From positions 146,287 to 210,286 of the forward strand of contig ABHC01000010.1 in NCBI GenBank assembly GCA_000171835.1: a stretch of DNA of 64,000 bases, in the 5' to 3' direction. How positions within the stretch are numbered: the first letter of the stretch is position 1; each line of letters begins with the position of its first letter. Of this stretch, positions 8,446 through 16,719 are shown in pieces. The notes under the pieces are model-generated. The model made no database searches and was not told the origin of the DNA. It saw only the letters and a program-made list of their open reading frames with translations. The translations under genes were made by a program, and so were the position numbers. This stretch comes from an alpha proteobacterium BAL199. Lineage in GTDB: Bacteria; Pseudomonadota; Alphaproteobacteria; Thalassobaculales; Thalassobaculaceae.

Positions 8446-9033
8446 ATGAACGCCCTTACGGACCTTCTCACCCGGATCCGCGCCTGTCGGCACTGCGAAG
8501 CGCATCTGCCGTTGGGGCCGCGTCCGGTGCTGGTCGCGCATCCACAGGCTCGTTTGCTGATCATCGGACAAGCACCGGGAACCAAGGTGCACGAAAGCGG
8601 CATCCCCTGGAACGACCGATCCGGCGACCGACTGCGCGACTGGCTCGGCGTGAAGCATGACACGTTCTACAACGACCCGCGGATCGCCATCGTGCCGATG
8701 GGCTTCTGCTATCCCGGTGTGCTGCCGAACGGCGGTGACGCTCCGCCCCGGCCGGAGTGCGCGCCGATGTGGCACGACGCGGTGCTGGCGCACCTTCCCG
8801 ATGTCGAACTGGTCGTGCTGGCCGGCATGTACGCCCAGGCCCGCTATCTCGGGAAAACCCGCAAGCGCACCTTGACCGAGACCGTCGCCGCCTGGCGGGA
8901 GTACGGGCCGAAATTCATACCGCTGCCCCATCCGTCCTGGCGATCCCAGAACATCGAGCGCAAGAATCCCTGGCTTCGATCCGAACTGGTTCCAGAGCTA
9001 CAGTCACGGGTCGCGGCGTTGCTTCAGCGTTGA
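8446..9033 (+). CDS. Uracil-DNA glycosylase family protein
   Basis: 195 residues of the UDG superfamily fold. Visible motifs are the N-terminal CRHC pair, the motif-I-like GQAPGTKVHESGIPWND and the C-terminal PLPHPSW loop (motif-II-like HPS). Members remove uracil from DNA or act on other deaminated bases. This short single-domain version with only two of the cysteines seen in Fe-S family-4/5 enzymes is an uncharacterised subgroup, so enzymatic activity is inferred. It directly follows oxygenase paralogue 2 (5-base gap), probably by chance co-transcription. Confidence 0.75.
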   Translation: MNALTDLLTRIRACRHCEAHLPLGPRPVLVAHPQARLLIIGQAPGTKVHESGIPWNDRSGDRLRDWLGVKHDTFYNDPRIAIVPMGFCYPGVLPNGGDAPPRPECAPMWHDAVLAHLPDVELVVLAGMYAQARYLGKTRKRTLTETVAAWREYGPKFIPLPHPSWRSQNIERKNPWLRSELVPELQSRVAALLQR

Positions 9034-9090
9034 CTCTCGTCCAAGGCATCCTGGGCCGGACTTGAAATACCGGTCCCGCCTCCGATCTGT

Positions 9091-9105
9091 GTGAGGAAAC
9101 CTCAC
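9091..9105 (+). promoter_or_regulatory. Palindromic T-N11-A operator before the LysR gene
   Basis: gtgagg-aaa-cctcac is a perfect 6+3+6 palindrome ending 8 bases before the regulator's ATG. T9092 and A9104 are spaced exactly T-N11-A, the LysR-type binding motif. Its aggaaa also serves as ribosome site, so bound regulator could block its own expression. Confidence 0.5.
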
Positions 9106-9113
9106 AGGTCGCC

Positions 9114-9998
9114 ATGAACACCTTACCGCCCCTCAACACCTTGCGTGCATTCGACGCTGCAGCACGCCACGGCTCGTTCAGCCGCGCCGCCGATGCATTG
9201 AATGTGACCCACGGTGCCGTGAGCAAGCAGATTGCCAGTCTGGAGGCGTTCCTCGGTGTCACCGTGTTCGAGCGCACCGCCCATGGTCTGGAGCCTACCG
9301 AGGCCGGCGCCGTTCTGGCACCGATCGTGGCCGAAGCGCTGGACGCGATGGCGGAAGGTGTGCGTCGGGTCCGCCGCAGCGCGACGCCATCGACGCTGAC
9401 GATCAGCGTCCTGCCGTCGTTCGCCGCGCACTGGTTGATCCACCGGATGCCGCGCTTCCTCGACCGGCATCCCGAAATCGACGTGCGGTTCTTCACCACC
9501 CGCCGGGTGGTCGATCTGACCAAAGAAGACGTCGATCTGGCGATCCGTTACGGCCTGGGCGACTGGCCAGGGGTTCACGCCGAGTGCTTCATGCGGGAGA
9601 CGCTGACGCCGGTGTACGCGCCTGCCCTCGCGGCACTGCACCCTGAGCTGGAACCAACCGATCTACTACGGTTCACCATCCATTCCCATCACACCGACGC
9701 CTCTAACTGGAAGCTATGGCGGATCGGGATGGGGTTGCCGGACTCGGATCTGCCACCCGTTGCAGTCTACGACGACACCGCGCTGGCGATGCAGGCCGTA
9801 CTGGGTGGCCAGGGCGTCATTCTGGGCCGAAGTCCGCTGATCACCGACGCATTGGCGGCGGGACGCCTGGTCCGACTGTCGGAGGTCGATATTCCCAGCG
9901 CGGAGTCCGACTACCTCGTATGCCTCGAACGGCATCGGGCCCGACCGGCAATCAAGGCGTTCCGGGACTGGTTGATCGAGGAGGCCGGCCTCCACTGA
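9114..9998 (+). CDS. LysR family transcriptional regulator (GcvA-like)
   Basis: 294 residues with an N-terminal winged helix-turn-helix (residues about 5-65: LNTLRAFDAAARHGSFSRAA, then VTHGAVSKQIASLE) and a C-terminal type-2 periplasmic-binding-like effector domain beginning at LTISVLPSFAAHWL. That last sequence is typical of the GcvA/AmpR subgroup. LysR proteins usually regulate themselves and a neighbour. The gene upstream is on the same strand and the one downstream converges, so its target is not evident from context. The palindrome at 9091-9105 may be its own operator. Confidence 0.9.
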   Translation: MNTLPPLNTLRAFDAAARHGSFSRAADALNVTHGAVSKQIASLEAFLGVTVFERTAHGLEPTEAGAVLAPIVAEALDAMAEGVRRVRRSATPSTLTISVLPSFAAHWLIHRMPRFLDRHPEIDVRFFTTRRVVDLTKEDVDLAIRYGLGDWPGVHAECFMRETLTPVYAPALAALHPELEPTDLLRFTIHSHHTDASNWKLWRIGMGLPDSDLPPVAVYDDTALAMQAVLGGQGVILGRSPLITDALAAGRLVRLSEVDIPSAESDYLVCLERHRARPAIKAFRDWLIEEAGLH

Positions 9999-10013
9999 CC
10001 GGACCCCGGCCGT

Positions 10014-10448
10014 TCATCTGCCGAAAGCCGATGTCCGATGCCAGCCGCGTGCCGGGGTTCGATGCGCCACGGACGCCTGCCAGATCAACAACGTCGGCAT
10101 CACGCCGAGTTCGAGAATCAGCCCGGCGACATGCGGGTTGGACGGCGTGCCCACCGCGAGCAACGAGCCGAGCCGGGCAAAGCCGCCGATCACGACCGGC
10201 AGTGCCGCCAAGCGAAACAAGGCCGTCTTGCGCTCGATCCCGGGAATGCTGGCGTAAAACATCAGACCGATCGCCAGGAAGATTCCCGAGAGGTAGCGAA
10301 AGTGGCTGTCGAGGTCGATCGGCCACGCCGAAGCGGCCATCATGAAGTCTGGTCCCGCGAGGACTCCCGCGGCACCGGCGGCGACCGGAACCAGTCCTAG
10401 CACGGCGACCACGGCTTGCAGCAGCCGCTTGCTGATCAGCGCCGACAT
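10014..10448 (-). CDS. DUF4345-type four-helix membrane protein
   Basis: 144 residues with about four hydrophobic segments (from LLQAVVAVLGLVPVAAG to LILELGVMPTLLIWQA). The DSHFRYLSGIFLAIGL stretch is characteristic of DUF4345 proteins, which are small inner-membrane proteins of unknown function. It converges with the LysR gene (16 bases apart) and diverges from the esterase lipoprotein at 10507, sharing a 58-base intergenic region. No function is proposed. Confidence 0.72.
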   Translation of the reverse strand: MSALISKRLLQAVVAVLGLVPVAAGAAGVLAGPDFMMAASAWPIDLDSHFRYLSGIFLAIGLMFYASIPGIERKTALFRLAALPVVIGGFARLGSLLAVGTPSNPHVAGLILELGVMPTLLIWQASVAHRTPARGWHRTSAFGR

Positions 10449-10506
10449 TCAGCGTCCGCCATCCGGATCGCCCCGCCCCTCGTAGAACGGGCAACTAGGA
10501 GGCCGA

Positions 10507-11391
10507 ATGAAACGCTCCCTACATCTGCCGATGTTGGCACTGACATTCGCTTTGACGGCGTGCAGCGGCGCCGATCTGCTGAACAGTCTCGTTCCGGGCG
10601 ACGGGTACCATGTCATTCGCGACCTCCGATACGGCGATGGTCCGCGCCGTACGCTCGATCTCTACGTCCCCGAGGGTGCCGCACCGGCCGCACCGACCAT
10701 CGTGTTCTTCTACGGAGGCGGGTGGGAGTCCGGATCAAAGGACGACTTTGTTTTCGTCGGCCAAGCCTTTGCCTCGCGCGGCTACGTCACCGCGATCCCG
10801 GATTACCGGGTCTATCCCGAAGCCCGGTTTCCAATGTTCCTCGAGGACGCAGCCGCCGCGGTCGCGTGGGTACGAGCCAACACCGATCAAACTAGAGCTG
10901 CGGCGGGGCCGGTCTATCTCGTCGGCCATTCGGCAGGTGCCCACATCGCCGCCATGCTCACTTTGGACAATACGTGGCTGGCCGAGGTTGGAAACAAGGT
11001 GTGCGAGGCAATCGTCGCAACGGCCGGGCTGGCCGGGCCGTACGACTTCCTGCCGCTTCGAAGCGCCACCCTGAAGGACATTTTCGGATCCGAGTCGTCC
11101 CGCCCCCAGACCCAGCCGATCAACCATGTCGACGGCACCGCACCGCCGATGCTGCTGATCACCGGCACCGCCGACACCACGGTGCTGCCGCGCAACTCCG
11201 CCCGGCTGGCTGCGAGAATTCGAAACAGCGGCGGAATCGCCGAGGAACGGTCCTACGACGGCATCGGGCACATCGAACTGGTGGCATCGCTGGCCGTCCC
11301 GCTGCATAGCTTGGCGCCGGCTCTCGACGACATCGACCGGTTCTTTCGCCGACATCCGGTCGGCGGCAGCTCCTGCCGCGGAAGTGGATAG
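10507..11391 (+). CDS. Alpha/beta-hydrolase (carboxylesterase-like) lipoprotein
   Basis: 294 residues. The signal peptide ends in a lipobox (LTAC-S, Cys about 19), so it is probably membrane-anchored. The hydrolase core has the oxyanion segment FFYGGGWESGS (HGGG-like), the nucleophile elbow GHSAGAH, a likely acid residue in ITGTADTTVLP and the catalytic His in GIGHIEL. This resembles the BD-FAE/arylformamidase-like esterases. The substrate cannot be read from sequence. AGGAGG at 10497-10502 supports ATG 10507. It converges with the DMT transporter at 11399. Confidence 0.85.
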   Translation: MKRSLHLPMLALTFALTACSGADLLNSLVPGDGYHVIRDLRYGDGPRRTLDLYVPEGAAPAAPTIVFFYGGGWESGSKDDFVFVGQAFASRGYVTAIPDYRVYPEARFPMFLEDAAAAVAWVRANTDQTRAAAGPVYLVGHSAGAHIAAMLTLDNTWLAEVGNKVCEAIVATAGLAGPYDFLPLRSATLKDIFGSESSRPQTQPINHVDGTAPPMLLITGTADTTVLPRNSARLAARIRNSGGIAEERSYDGIGHIELVASLAVPLHSLAPALDDIDRFFRRHPVGGSSCRGSG

Positions 11392-11398
11392 CCTCCCT

Positions 11399-12316
11399 CT
11401 AAAGGCTCGTGCTCTTCAGCTTGGCGCGTTTTATCCCGCGCACGGTCTCGCGGTGGATGATGAACAGGCCTGACGCGCAGATCAGCCCGGCACCCGCCAG
11501 CACGCCCGGACCGGGGAAGGTGCCGAACACGAAGAAACCGAAGGTCAGCGCCCACAGCATGGCGGTGTAGTCGAACGGTGCGATCACCGATGGCGGCGCC
11601 AGCCGGAACGCTTCGGTCATGAAGATCTGTGCCACCCCTCCGACCAGCCCGATAGTCATCAGCAGGGCCAGATCCTCCAGCGGCGGCGTGACCCACTGGG
11701 TCGGCAAGAACGCCAGGCTCGACAGCGCCCCGGCGACCGTGAAGTAAAAAACCGTCGCTGCCGACTTGTCGGTGGAGCCGAGCTTGCGCATCGCGATCAT
11801 CGCGACCCCGTATCCGAGCGCCGAGCCAACAGCGAAGAGGGCGATCGGGTCGGTGCTGCCGGTGATCGGGCCGACCGTCAGCAAAGCACCGGCAAAGCCG
11901 AGCCCGACGGCCCCCAGCCGCCACACGCCGACCCGTTCACCGAGGAACGGAATCGACAGCAGGGTCCCGAACAGCGGTGCGGTGAACGAGATCGCCACAT
12001 AGTCGGCAAACGCCATGCGCGCGATCGCGTAGAATCCGACATACATTGAGGCGATACCCGCGACCGAGCGGATGGCGTGCCAACCCGGTCGCCGCGTCTT
12101 CAACGCCGACCAGCCGCCTTGCATCGGCAGGTACAGCACCAGCGGGATCAGCGCCGGCGCACACCGGAACAGGATGATCTGCGAGGTCGGGTACTGCCCG
12201 TCCAACAGTTTGATGACCATGCCCATGCAGGTGAACATCGCCACCGCCAGTACCTGCATGGCGATGCCGCGCCCGTATCCGGCGCTTGAGGAGGGTTCGG
12301 CGGCTACGGCAGTCAT
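11399..12316 (-). CDS. EamA-family (DMT) transporter
   Basis: 305 residues with about ten transmembrane helices arranged as two EamA repeats. Motifs include the conserved first-repeat SLPF-type region (APLFGTLLSIPFLGERVG) and its second-repeat counterpart. DMT proteins export or import small metabolites such as amino acids or nucleotides; the substrate is unknown. I used MTAVAAEP at 12316; the frame is open further upstream to 12373 but the extension is polar and unlike the family. It stands alone, converging with the esterase. Confidence 0.85.
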   Translation of the reverse strand: MTAVAAEPSSSAGYGRGIAMQVLAVAMFTCMGMVIKLLDGQYPTSQIILFRCAPALIPLVLYLPMQGGWSALKTRRPGWHAIRSVAGIASMYVGFYAIARMAFADYVAISFTAPLFGTLLSIPFLGERVGVWRLGAVGLGFAGALLTVGPITGSTDPIALFAVGSALGYGVAMIAMRKLGSTDKSAATVFYFTVAGALSSLAFLPTQWVTPPLEDLALLMTIGLVGGVAQIFMTEAFRLAPPSVIAPFDYTAMLWALTFGFFVFGTFPGPGVLAGAGLICASGLFIIHRETVRGIKRAKLKSTSL

Positions 12317-12433
12317 GGCAAAATCCTGACGGGGCCGCGACCCGCCGCCGCAACCTGCAAACGCAGAATGCATGATCCCCGTGACAATGCCTGTGCAAAT
12401 GACGCGGGGGAGCCATGCCGTGGCACCCGAGCG

Positions 12434-12823
12434 TCAGTTGGGCGCGTTCGATCCATGCTTGGCCACCAATGCCTCGACCGCCTGTCGGACCGTTGCCGAT
12501 CGGAACGGCTTTTCCAGGATGATGTCGGCGCCGAACTCCTGCGCGATCCTCAACAGGTCGCGCGAATCCATGCTGCCACCGCCCGACATGGCGATGATCG
12601 CCAGTTGTGGCTTTAGTGCCTTGGCCTCGCGAATGGTTTCCAACCCTTCCTTGGTCGGCATCAGGATGTCCGTGATCATCACCTGGGGAGCGTGCTGTTG
12701 CAGCAGCTTCAGCCCCTGACGGCCATCTTGAGCATCAAGGACCTGATGTCCGACTGCCTCAAGGGTCCGCCTGATGACGGCACGCAGATCCTCGTTGTCG
12801 TCAATGACCAGGATCAGGGACAT
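12434..12823 (-). CDS. Single-domain response regulator
   Basis: 129 residues comprising only a receiver domain: acidic pocket Asp8/Asp9 (VIDDNED), phosphoacceptor Asp52 (MITDILMP), the SGG switch region and Lys in LEKPF. No output domain is present, so it acts by protein interaction or as a phosphate shuttle. It is transcribed divergently from the hybrid histidine kinase at 13061 across 237 bases, so that kinase is its likely partner. Confidence 0.92.
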   Translation of the reverse strand: MSLILVIDDNEDLRAVIRRTLEAVGHQVLDAQDGRQGLKLLQQHAPQVMITDILMPTKEGLETIREAKALKPQLAIIAMSGGGSMDSRDLLRIAQEFGADIILEKPFRSATVRQAVEALVAKHGSNAPN

Positions 12824-13060
12824 GCTTGCTCTTCTGCGCGCATTTGGCGTGGTTTGGATTCCACGACGCCAGAGAATGCCGAATATCGATCAGATAGGAA
12901 ACCCTGCATCGACTCTGGGGTTTCCATTGCGCATTGAACGGCTAAGCTAGCAGGCTCAATGCTAATCGATGTTGGAACCCTGCTTACCCGACGTCCGAGA
13001 ATACGTGCGCCGGTTGAACGGCATCAATCGAACATGCCGCGCGGATATTAAGGTATCGAT

Positions 13061-14614
13061 ATGGTCCATGAGGACGATGATCGCGCCCGAACAGAGCAAC
13101 GCACGGACCGGGACGTCGAAAATGAGATCAACCGTCGGATCTTTGAGACCTCACTCGATCTGATCCTGGTGGTTGGGCGACAAGGCGACTTCATTCGTGT
13201 GAGTCCCAGCGTACGGCAAATACTCGGCTACACACCCGAGGAGTTGGTCGGGTGCAACGGCGTGGATTTCGTGCATCCGACGGACATTGAAAACACCCGC
13301 ACCGAAATGCGGCTCGGCCGCCGTGGGCGGGAGATGCGGAATTTCGACTGCCGGTACGTGCACAAAAACGGGTCCGCCGTACCGCTCAGTTGGACCGGTG
13401 TCTGGTCGGAAGCCGAACAGCAGCACTTCTACATCGGTCGGGACATGACCGAGCGTGAAGCCGCCGAGGCTCGAATACGGCACGCGCAACGTCTGGAGGC
13501 GGTCGGCCAGTTAACCGGGGGGATCGCGCACGACTTCAACAACCTGCTGGGCGTGATCATCGGCAGCCTCGATTTGCTGACGGAGACCGACGGTCTCGCT
13601 CGAAGTCACCAGGAACTTGTCGATGTCGCGCTCAATGCAGCACTTCGCGGATCCAAGTTGACGAAGCAACTTCTGGCGTTTGCCCGACGTCAGTCGCTGG
13701 ACCCGGAAGAATTCGATGTGAATGAGCGCGTTGCACAGACCCTCGATCTTTTGCGCCGGACCCTGGGCGAGCGCGTCGTGGTCTCAACAGTGCTCTCGCC
13801 CGAACTGGCTCCGGCCTTCGCGGACGCATCGCAGTTCGACTCGGCGCTGGTGAACCTGGCGATCAACGCCCGCGATGCGATGCCCAGCGGCGGCCGACTC
13901 GTCATCGAGACGGCCAACCAGCAACTCGACGACGGGTATGCATCCAGCAATGTCGACGTTACCCCCGGACGCTACGTCATGCTCGCCGTGACCGACACCG
14001 GCACCGGGATGCCGCCCGAGGTTGCCGCCCGAGCTTTCGAGCCGTTCTTCACGACCAAGGAAGCCGGCGGCGGCTCCGGCCTCGGCCTCAGCATGATCTA
14101 CGGCTACGCCAAGCAGTCGCGCGGCCACATCAAGATCTACAGCGAGCCCGGACGCGGCACCACGGTCCGCCTGTACCTCCCGGCGGCCGGGGGAGACAGC
14201 GCACGGCATCAGCAGGATGAACCGGCACGGCTGTCATCGACGATGGGCGGAGAGCGCATTCTCCTCGTCGAGGATGACGAAGGAATGCGGACGATCGCGC
14301 TCAGGCAGTTGCACAGCCTCGGCTATCAGGTCGTGGAGGCGGAGAACGCCGAAGCCGCGCTCCGGATCCTGCGCGGCGACCAGAAGATCGACCTGCTGTT
14401 CTCCGATGTCGTGATGCCCGGAGACATGACGGGCGACGAGTTATCACGCGTCGCCGTCGCCCTTCGCCCCGACTTGAAGACCTTGCTCACCTCAGGCTTC
14501 GCCAGCGGGGCTGCGCAGAATGGCACGCAAAGCGAGGATTTCCGTACCCTCTTGAGCAAACCGTACCGCCTGGTCGATCTGGCGAGGCGGCTGCGCGAGA
14601 TCCTGGAAGGATAG
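13061..14614 (+). CDS. Soluble PAS hybrid sensor histidine kinase with C-terminal receiver
   Basis: 517 residues with no signal peptide or membrane segment, so the sensed cue is cytoplasmic. Order: PAS domain (about 25-130), phosphoacceptor His157 in GGIAHDFNNLLGVI, ATPase domain (about 260-380, with N box LVNLAINARDAMP and G boxes DTGTGMPPEV and GLGLSMIYG), then a receiver domain (about 398-517) with Asp449 (LFSDVVMP). Phosphate may pass to this receiver or to the divergently encoded stand-alone receiver. The ligand of the PAS domain is not evident. Confidence 0.92.
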   Translation: MVHEDDDRARTEQRTDRDVENEINRRIFETSLDLILVVGRQGDFIRVSPSVRQILGYTPEELVGCNGVDFVHPTDIENTRTEMRLGRRGREMRNFDCRYVHKNGSAVPLSWTGVWSEAEQQHFYIGRDMTEREAAEARIRHAQRLEAVGQLTGGIAHDFNNLLGVIIGSLDLLTETDGLARSHQELVDVALNAALRGSKLTKQLLAFARRQSLDPEEFDVNERVAQTLDLLRRTLGERVVVSTVLSPELAPAFADASQFDSALVNLAINARDAMPSGGRLVIETANQQLDDGYASSNVDVTPGRYVMLAVTDTGTGMPPEVAARAFEPFFTTKEAGGGSGLGLSMIYGYAKQSRGHIKIYSEPGRGTTVRLYLPAAGGDSARHQQDEPARLSSTMGGERILLVEDDEGMRTIALRQLHSLGYQVVEAENAEAALRILRGDQKIDLLFSDVVMPGDMTGDELSRVAVALRPDLKTLLTSGFASGAAQNGTQSEDFRTLLSKPYRLVDLARRLREILEG

Positions 14615-14646
14615 CGCCATCCAGACTGAACGCACGTTCTGAACGG

Positions 14647-15648
14647 TTACAGATCGATCCCGACACTGGCCAGGAAATCCCCGGACTGAACCAGGCCAGG
14701 GAAGTGCCGGCCAATCAGCACGCCGTTGCGGCGGGCGACATACACCGCCGGATCGCGCGACGGTTCGTCCAGGAAGTGGATGCGGGCGACCGGCTGGCCC
14801 TCCGACACATCGTCGCCGAGATCGACCAGCGGCTCGTGTATGCCGGTGTGCTCGGCGGCCACGAAGCAGCGTTCATCCGGCATGTCCAGCAGCCGGGTCG
14901 GCGTGACGATTTCCGGCTCACCCGCCAGGATGCCCATGTGCTTCAGCACGTTGCGGACTCCCACCGCGGCGACCTGGTTGGAACGTCGGGTCGAGCTGCC
15001 GCCGCCGGCCAGTTCGGTGGTCACGAACAGCTTGCCCAGGCTCTCGACCCAAGTGTCGAGCATGCCCTCGGCGTCCAGTTCCAACATCACGACGCTGATC
15101 GGGGCGGCAAACGCCTCAACCGCGGCGATGGCGCGCGCCTCCTGTGCCTTGTCGGGCAGCCGGTGGGTGGCGGCGAACGGAACGAAATCCAGGGTTTTGC
15201 CGCCGGAGTGCAGGTCGAGCACCAAATCGGCGCGCGGTACCAGGACGGTGGCCACATAGTGCGCGATCATCGAGGTGACCGCACCGTCGGCACTGCCGGG
15301 GAACGACCGGTTCATGTTGCCGCCGTCGATCGGCGAGCAGCGGGTGGCGGCCCGCACCGCCGGGAAGTTCAGGCCGGGCAGGATGATCACCGTCCCGGTC
15401 ACGTCAATCGGATCGAGGGCGCGGGCGAGGTCGCGCAGCGCAATCTGGCCCTCGTACTCATCACCGTGGTTTCCGGCGATCAGCAGCGCGGTCGGCCCGT
15501 CGCCGTTGCGAATCACGACAATCGGAATGCGAACCGACCCCCAGGCGCTGTCGTTGCGGGAATAGGGAACGACCAGCGCGCCGAACCGCTTACCGTCGGC
15601 ATCCAGGTCGATGGCGGTCAGGATCTTGGTGGGTCGGTCGATACTCAT
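14647..15648 (-). CDS. DoeB-like N-acetyl-diaminobutyrate deacetylase (aspartoacylase family)
   Basis: 333 residues of the zinc carboxypeptidase-like aspartoacylase/succinylglutamate desuccinylase family. Zinc ligands are in GNHGDEYEG (His, Glu) and DLHSGG (His). The opening pattern (GALVVPYSRNDSAWGSVRIPI) and MNRSFPG strongly recall DoeB, which deacetylates N-acetyl-L-2,4-diaminobutyrate in ectoine degradation. The expected neighbours doeA and doeC/D are not in this window, so ectoine use is inferred from sequence resemblance alone. Other substrates of the family remain possible. It ends 33 bases from the hybrid kinase, converging with it. Confidence 0.68.
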   Translation of the reverse strand: MSIDRPTKILTAIDLDADGKRFGALVVPYSRNDSAWGSVRIPIVVIRNGDGPTALLIAGNHGDEYEGQIALRDLARALDPIDVTGTVIILPGLNFPAVRAATRCSPIDGGNMNRSFPGSADGAVTSMIAHYVATVLVPRADLVLDLHSGGKTLDFVPFAATHRLPDKAQEARAIAAVEAFAAPISVVMLELDAEGMLDTWVESLGKLFVTTELAGGGSSTRRSNQVAAVGVRNVLKHMGILAGEPEIVTPTRLLDMPDERCFVAAEHTGIHEPLVDLGDDVSEGQPVARIHFLDEPSRDPAVYVARRNGVLIGRHFPGLVQSGDFLASVGIDL

Positions 15649-15705
15649 TTGTGAATGCTGTCGAAACCGGTTGGCTCGGTCAATCTTTGACCGGCACGGT
15701 GCGCG

Positions 15706-16662
15706 TCAGGTTTGAGCGTTGGAGGCTCGGGCCGCCGCCCGCTCGGCCTTCTTGTGCGCATAGCGATTCTGCACCTCGATGAACACCCGGCGGACCTGTG
15801 GGTATTTGGCGACGATCCGGCGCTCAAGACCGCTGATCGCCTCCTCGACCTTCTCCGACACCAGCCCGTCGGCAAAGTCGATGCTGATGGCCAGCAGCAC
15901 GTCCTGTGGCCCGAGATGCATGGTCAGGACCTCGTTGACGGCGATGATCCGAGGATCGGACCCGATCAGCCGCCGGATTCCGTCCAGGACCTCCGGATCG
16001 ACGCTTTCTCCGATCAATAGCCCCTTGCTCTCCCGTGCCAGCAGGATCGCAACGGCAGCCAGCACGCCACCGATCGCCAGCGACGCAACGCCGTCCAGCT
16101 TCGGTTCGTCGAAATACTGCGCGGCAGCGATCCCGACAAATGCGATCAGCAGGCCGAGGATCGCCGCGGTGTCCTCGAACAGCACGGTAAAAACCGTGGG
16201 ATCCTTGCTGCGCTGAACCGCAGCCAACCACCCGTGGGCGCCGCGTTGTTTCTCGAATGCCTTGAAGGCGATGAACCAGGCGCCCGCCTCGAACACCAGG
16301 CTGAGCGAGAGAACGACATAGCTCCACATCGGGTCAGTCATCGGCACCGGGTGCCGGATGTGCTGGATGCCCTCATAGATCGACAGCCCGGCGCCGACGG
16401 CGAAGATCAGGATGGCGACGACGAAAGTCCAGAAATACAGCTCCATCCCGTAGCCGAACGGATGGCGGACGTCCGGCTTGCGTCGGGCCTGCCGCAGGCC
16501 GTACAGCATCAGGCCCTGGTTTCCGGTATCCACCACCGAGTGGATGCCCTCGCTCAGCATCGCGGCACTGCCGGTGAACGCTGCCGCGGCGAATTTCATG
16601 ACCGCGATGGCGGCGTTGCCGGCCAGCGCTGCGTAGATCACCGTCTTCGAGCCGTGCGCCAT
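15706..16662 (-). CDS. Cation diffusion facilitator (CDF) family transporter
   Basis: 318 residues: six transmembrane helices followed by a cytoplasmic domain. CDF hallmarks are SEGIHSVVDTGNQ in helix 2 and LFEDTAAILGLLIAF in helix 5, each carrying metal-site acidic residues; HPFGYGMELYFW follows helix 2. These proteins export Zn, Mn, Fe or similar ions using the proton gradient. The DxxxD/H pattern alone does not settle the metal. I chose MAHGSKT at 16662; a longer reading to 16698 adds residues atypical of the family. Possibly co-transcribed with the DoeB-like gene 57 bases downstream. Confidence 0.88.
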   Translation of the reverse strand: MAHGSKTVIYAALAGNAAIAVMKFAAAAFTGSAAMLSEGIHSVVDTGNQGLMLYGLRQARRKPDVRHPFGYGMELYFWTFVVAILIFAVGAGLSIYEGIQHIRHPVPMTDPMWSYVVLSLSLVFEAGAWFIAFKAFEKQRGAHGWLAAVQRSKDPTVFTVLFEDTAAILGLLIAFVGIAAAQYFDEPKLDGVASLAIGGVLAAVAILLARESKGLLIGESVDPEVLDGIRRLIGSDPRIIAVNEVLTMHLGPQDVLLAISIDFADGLVSEKVEEAISGLERRIVAKYPQVRRVFIEVQNRYAHKKAERAAARASNAQT

Positions 16663-16719
16663 GATCACCCTCGCCTGAGACAGCTGCGACCTTAGCACCG
16701 ATCACCGGTCGAGCGCCGC

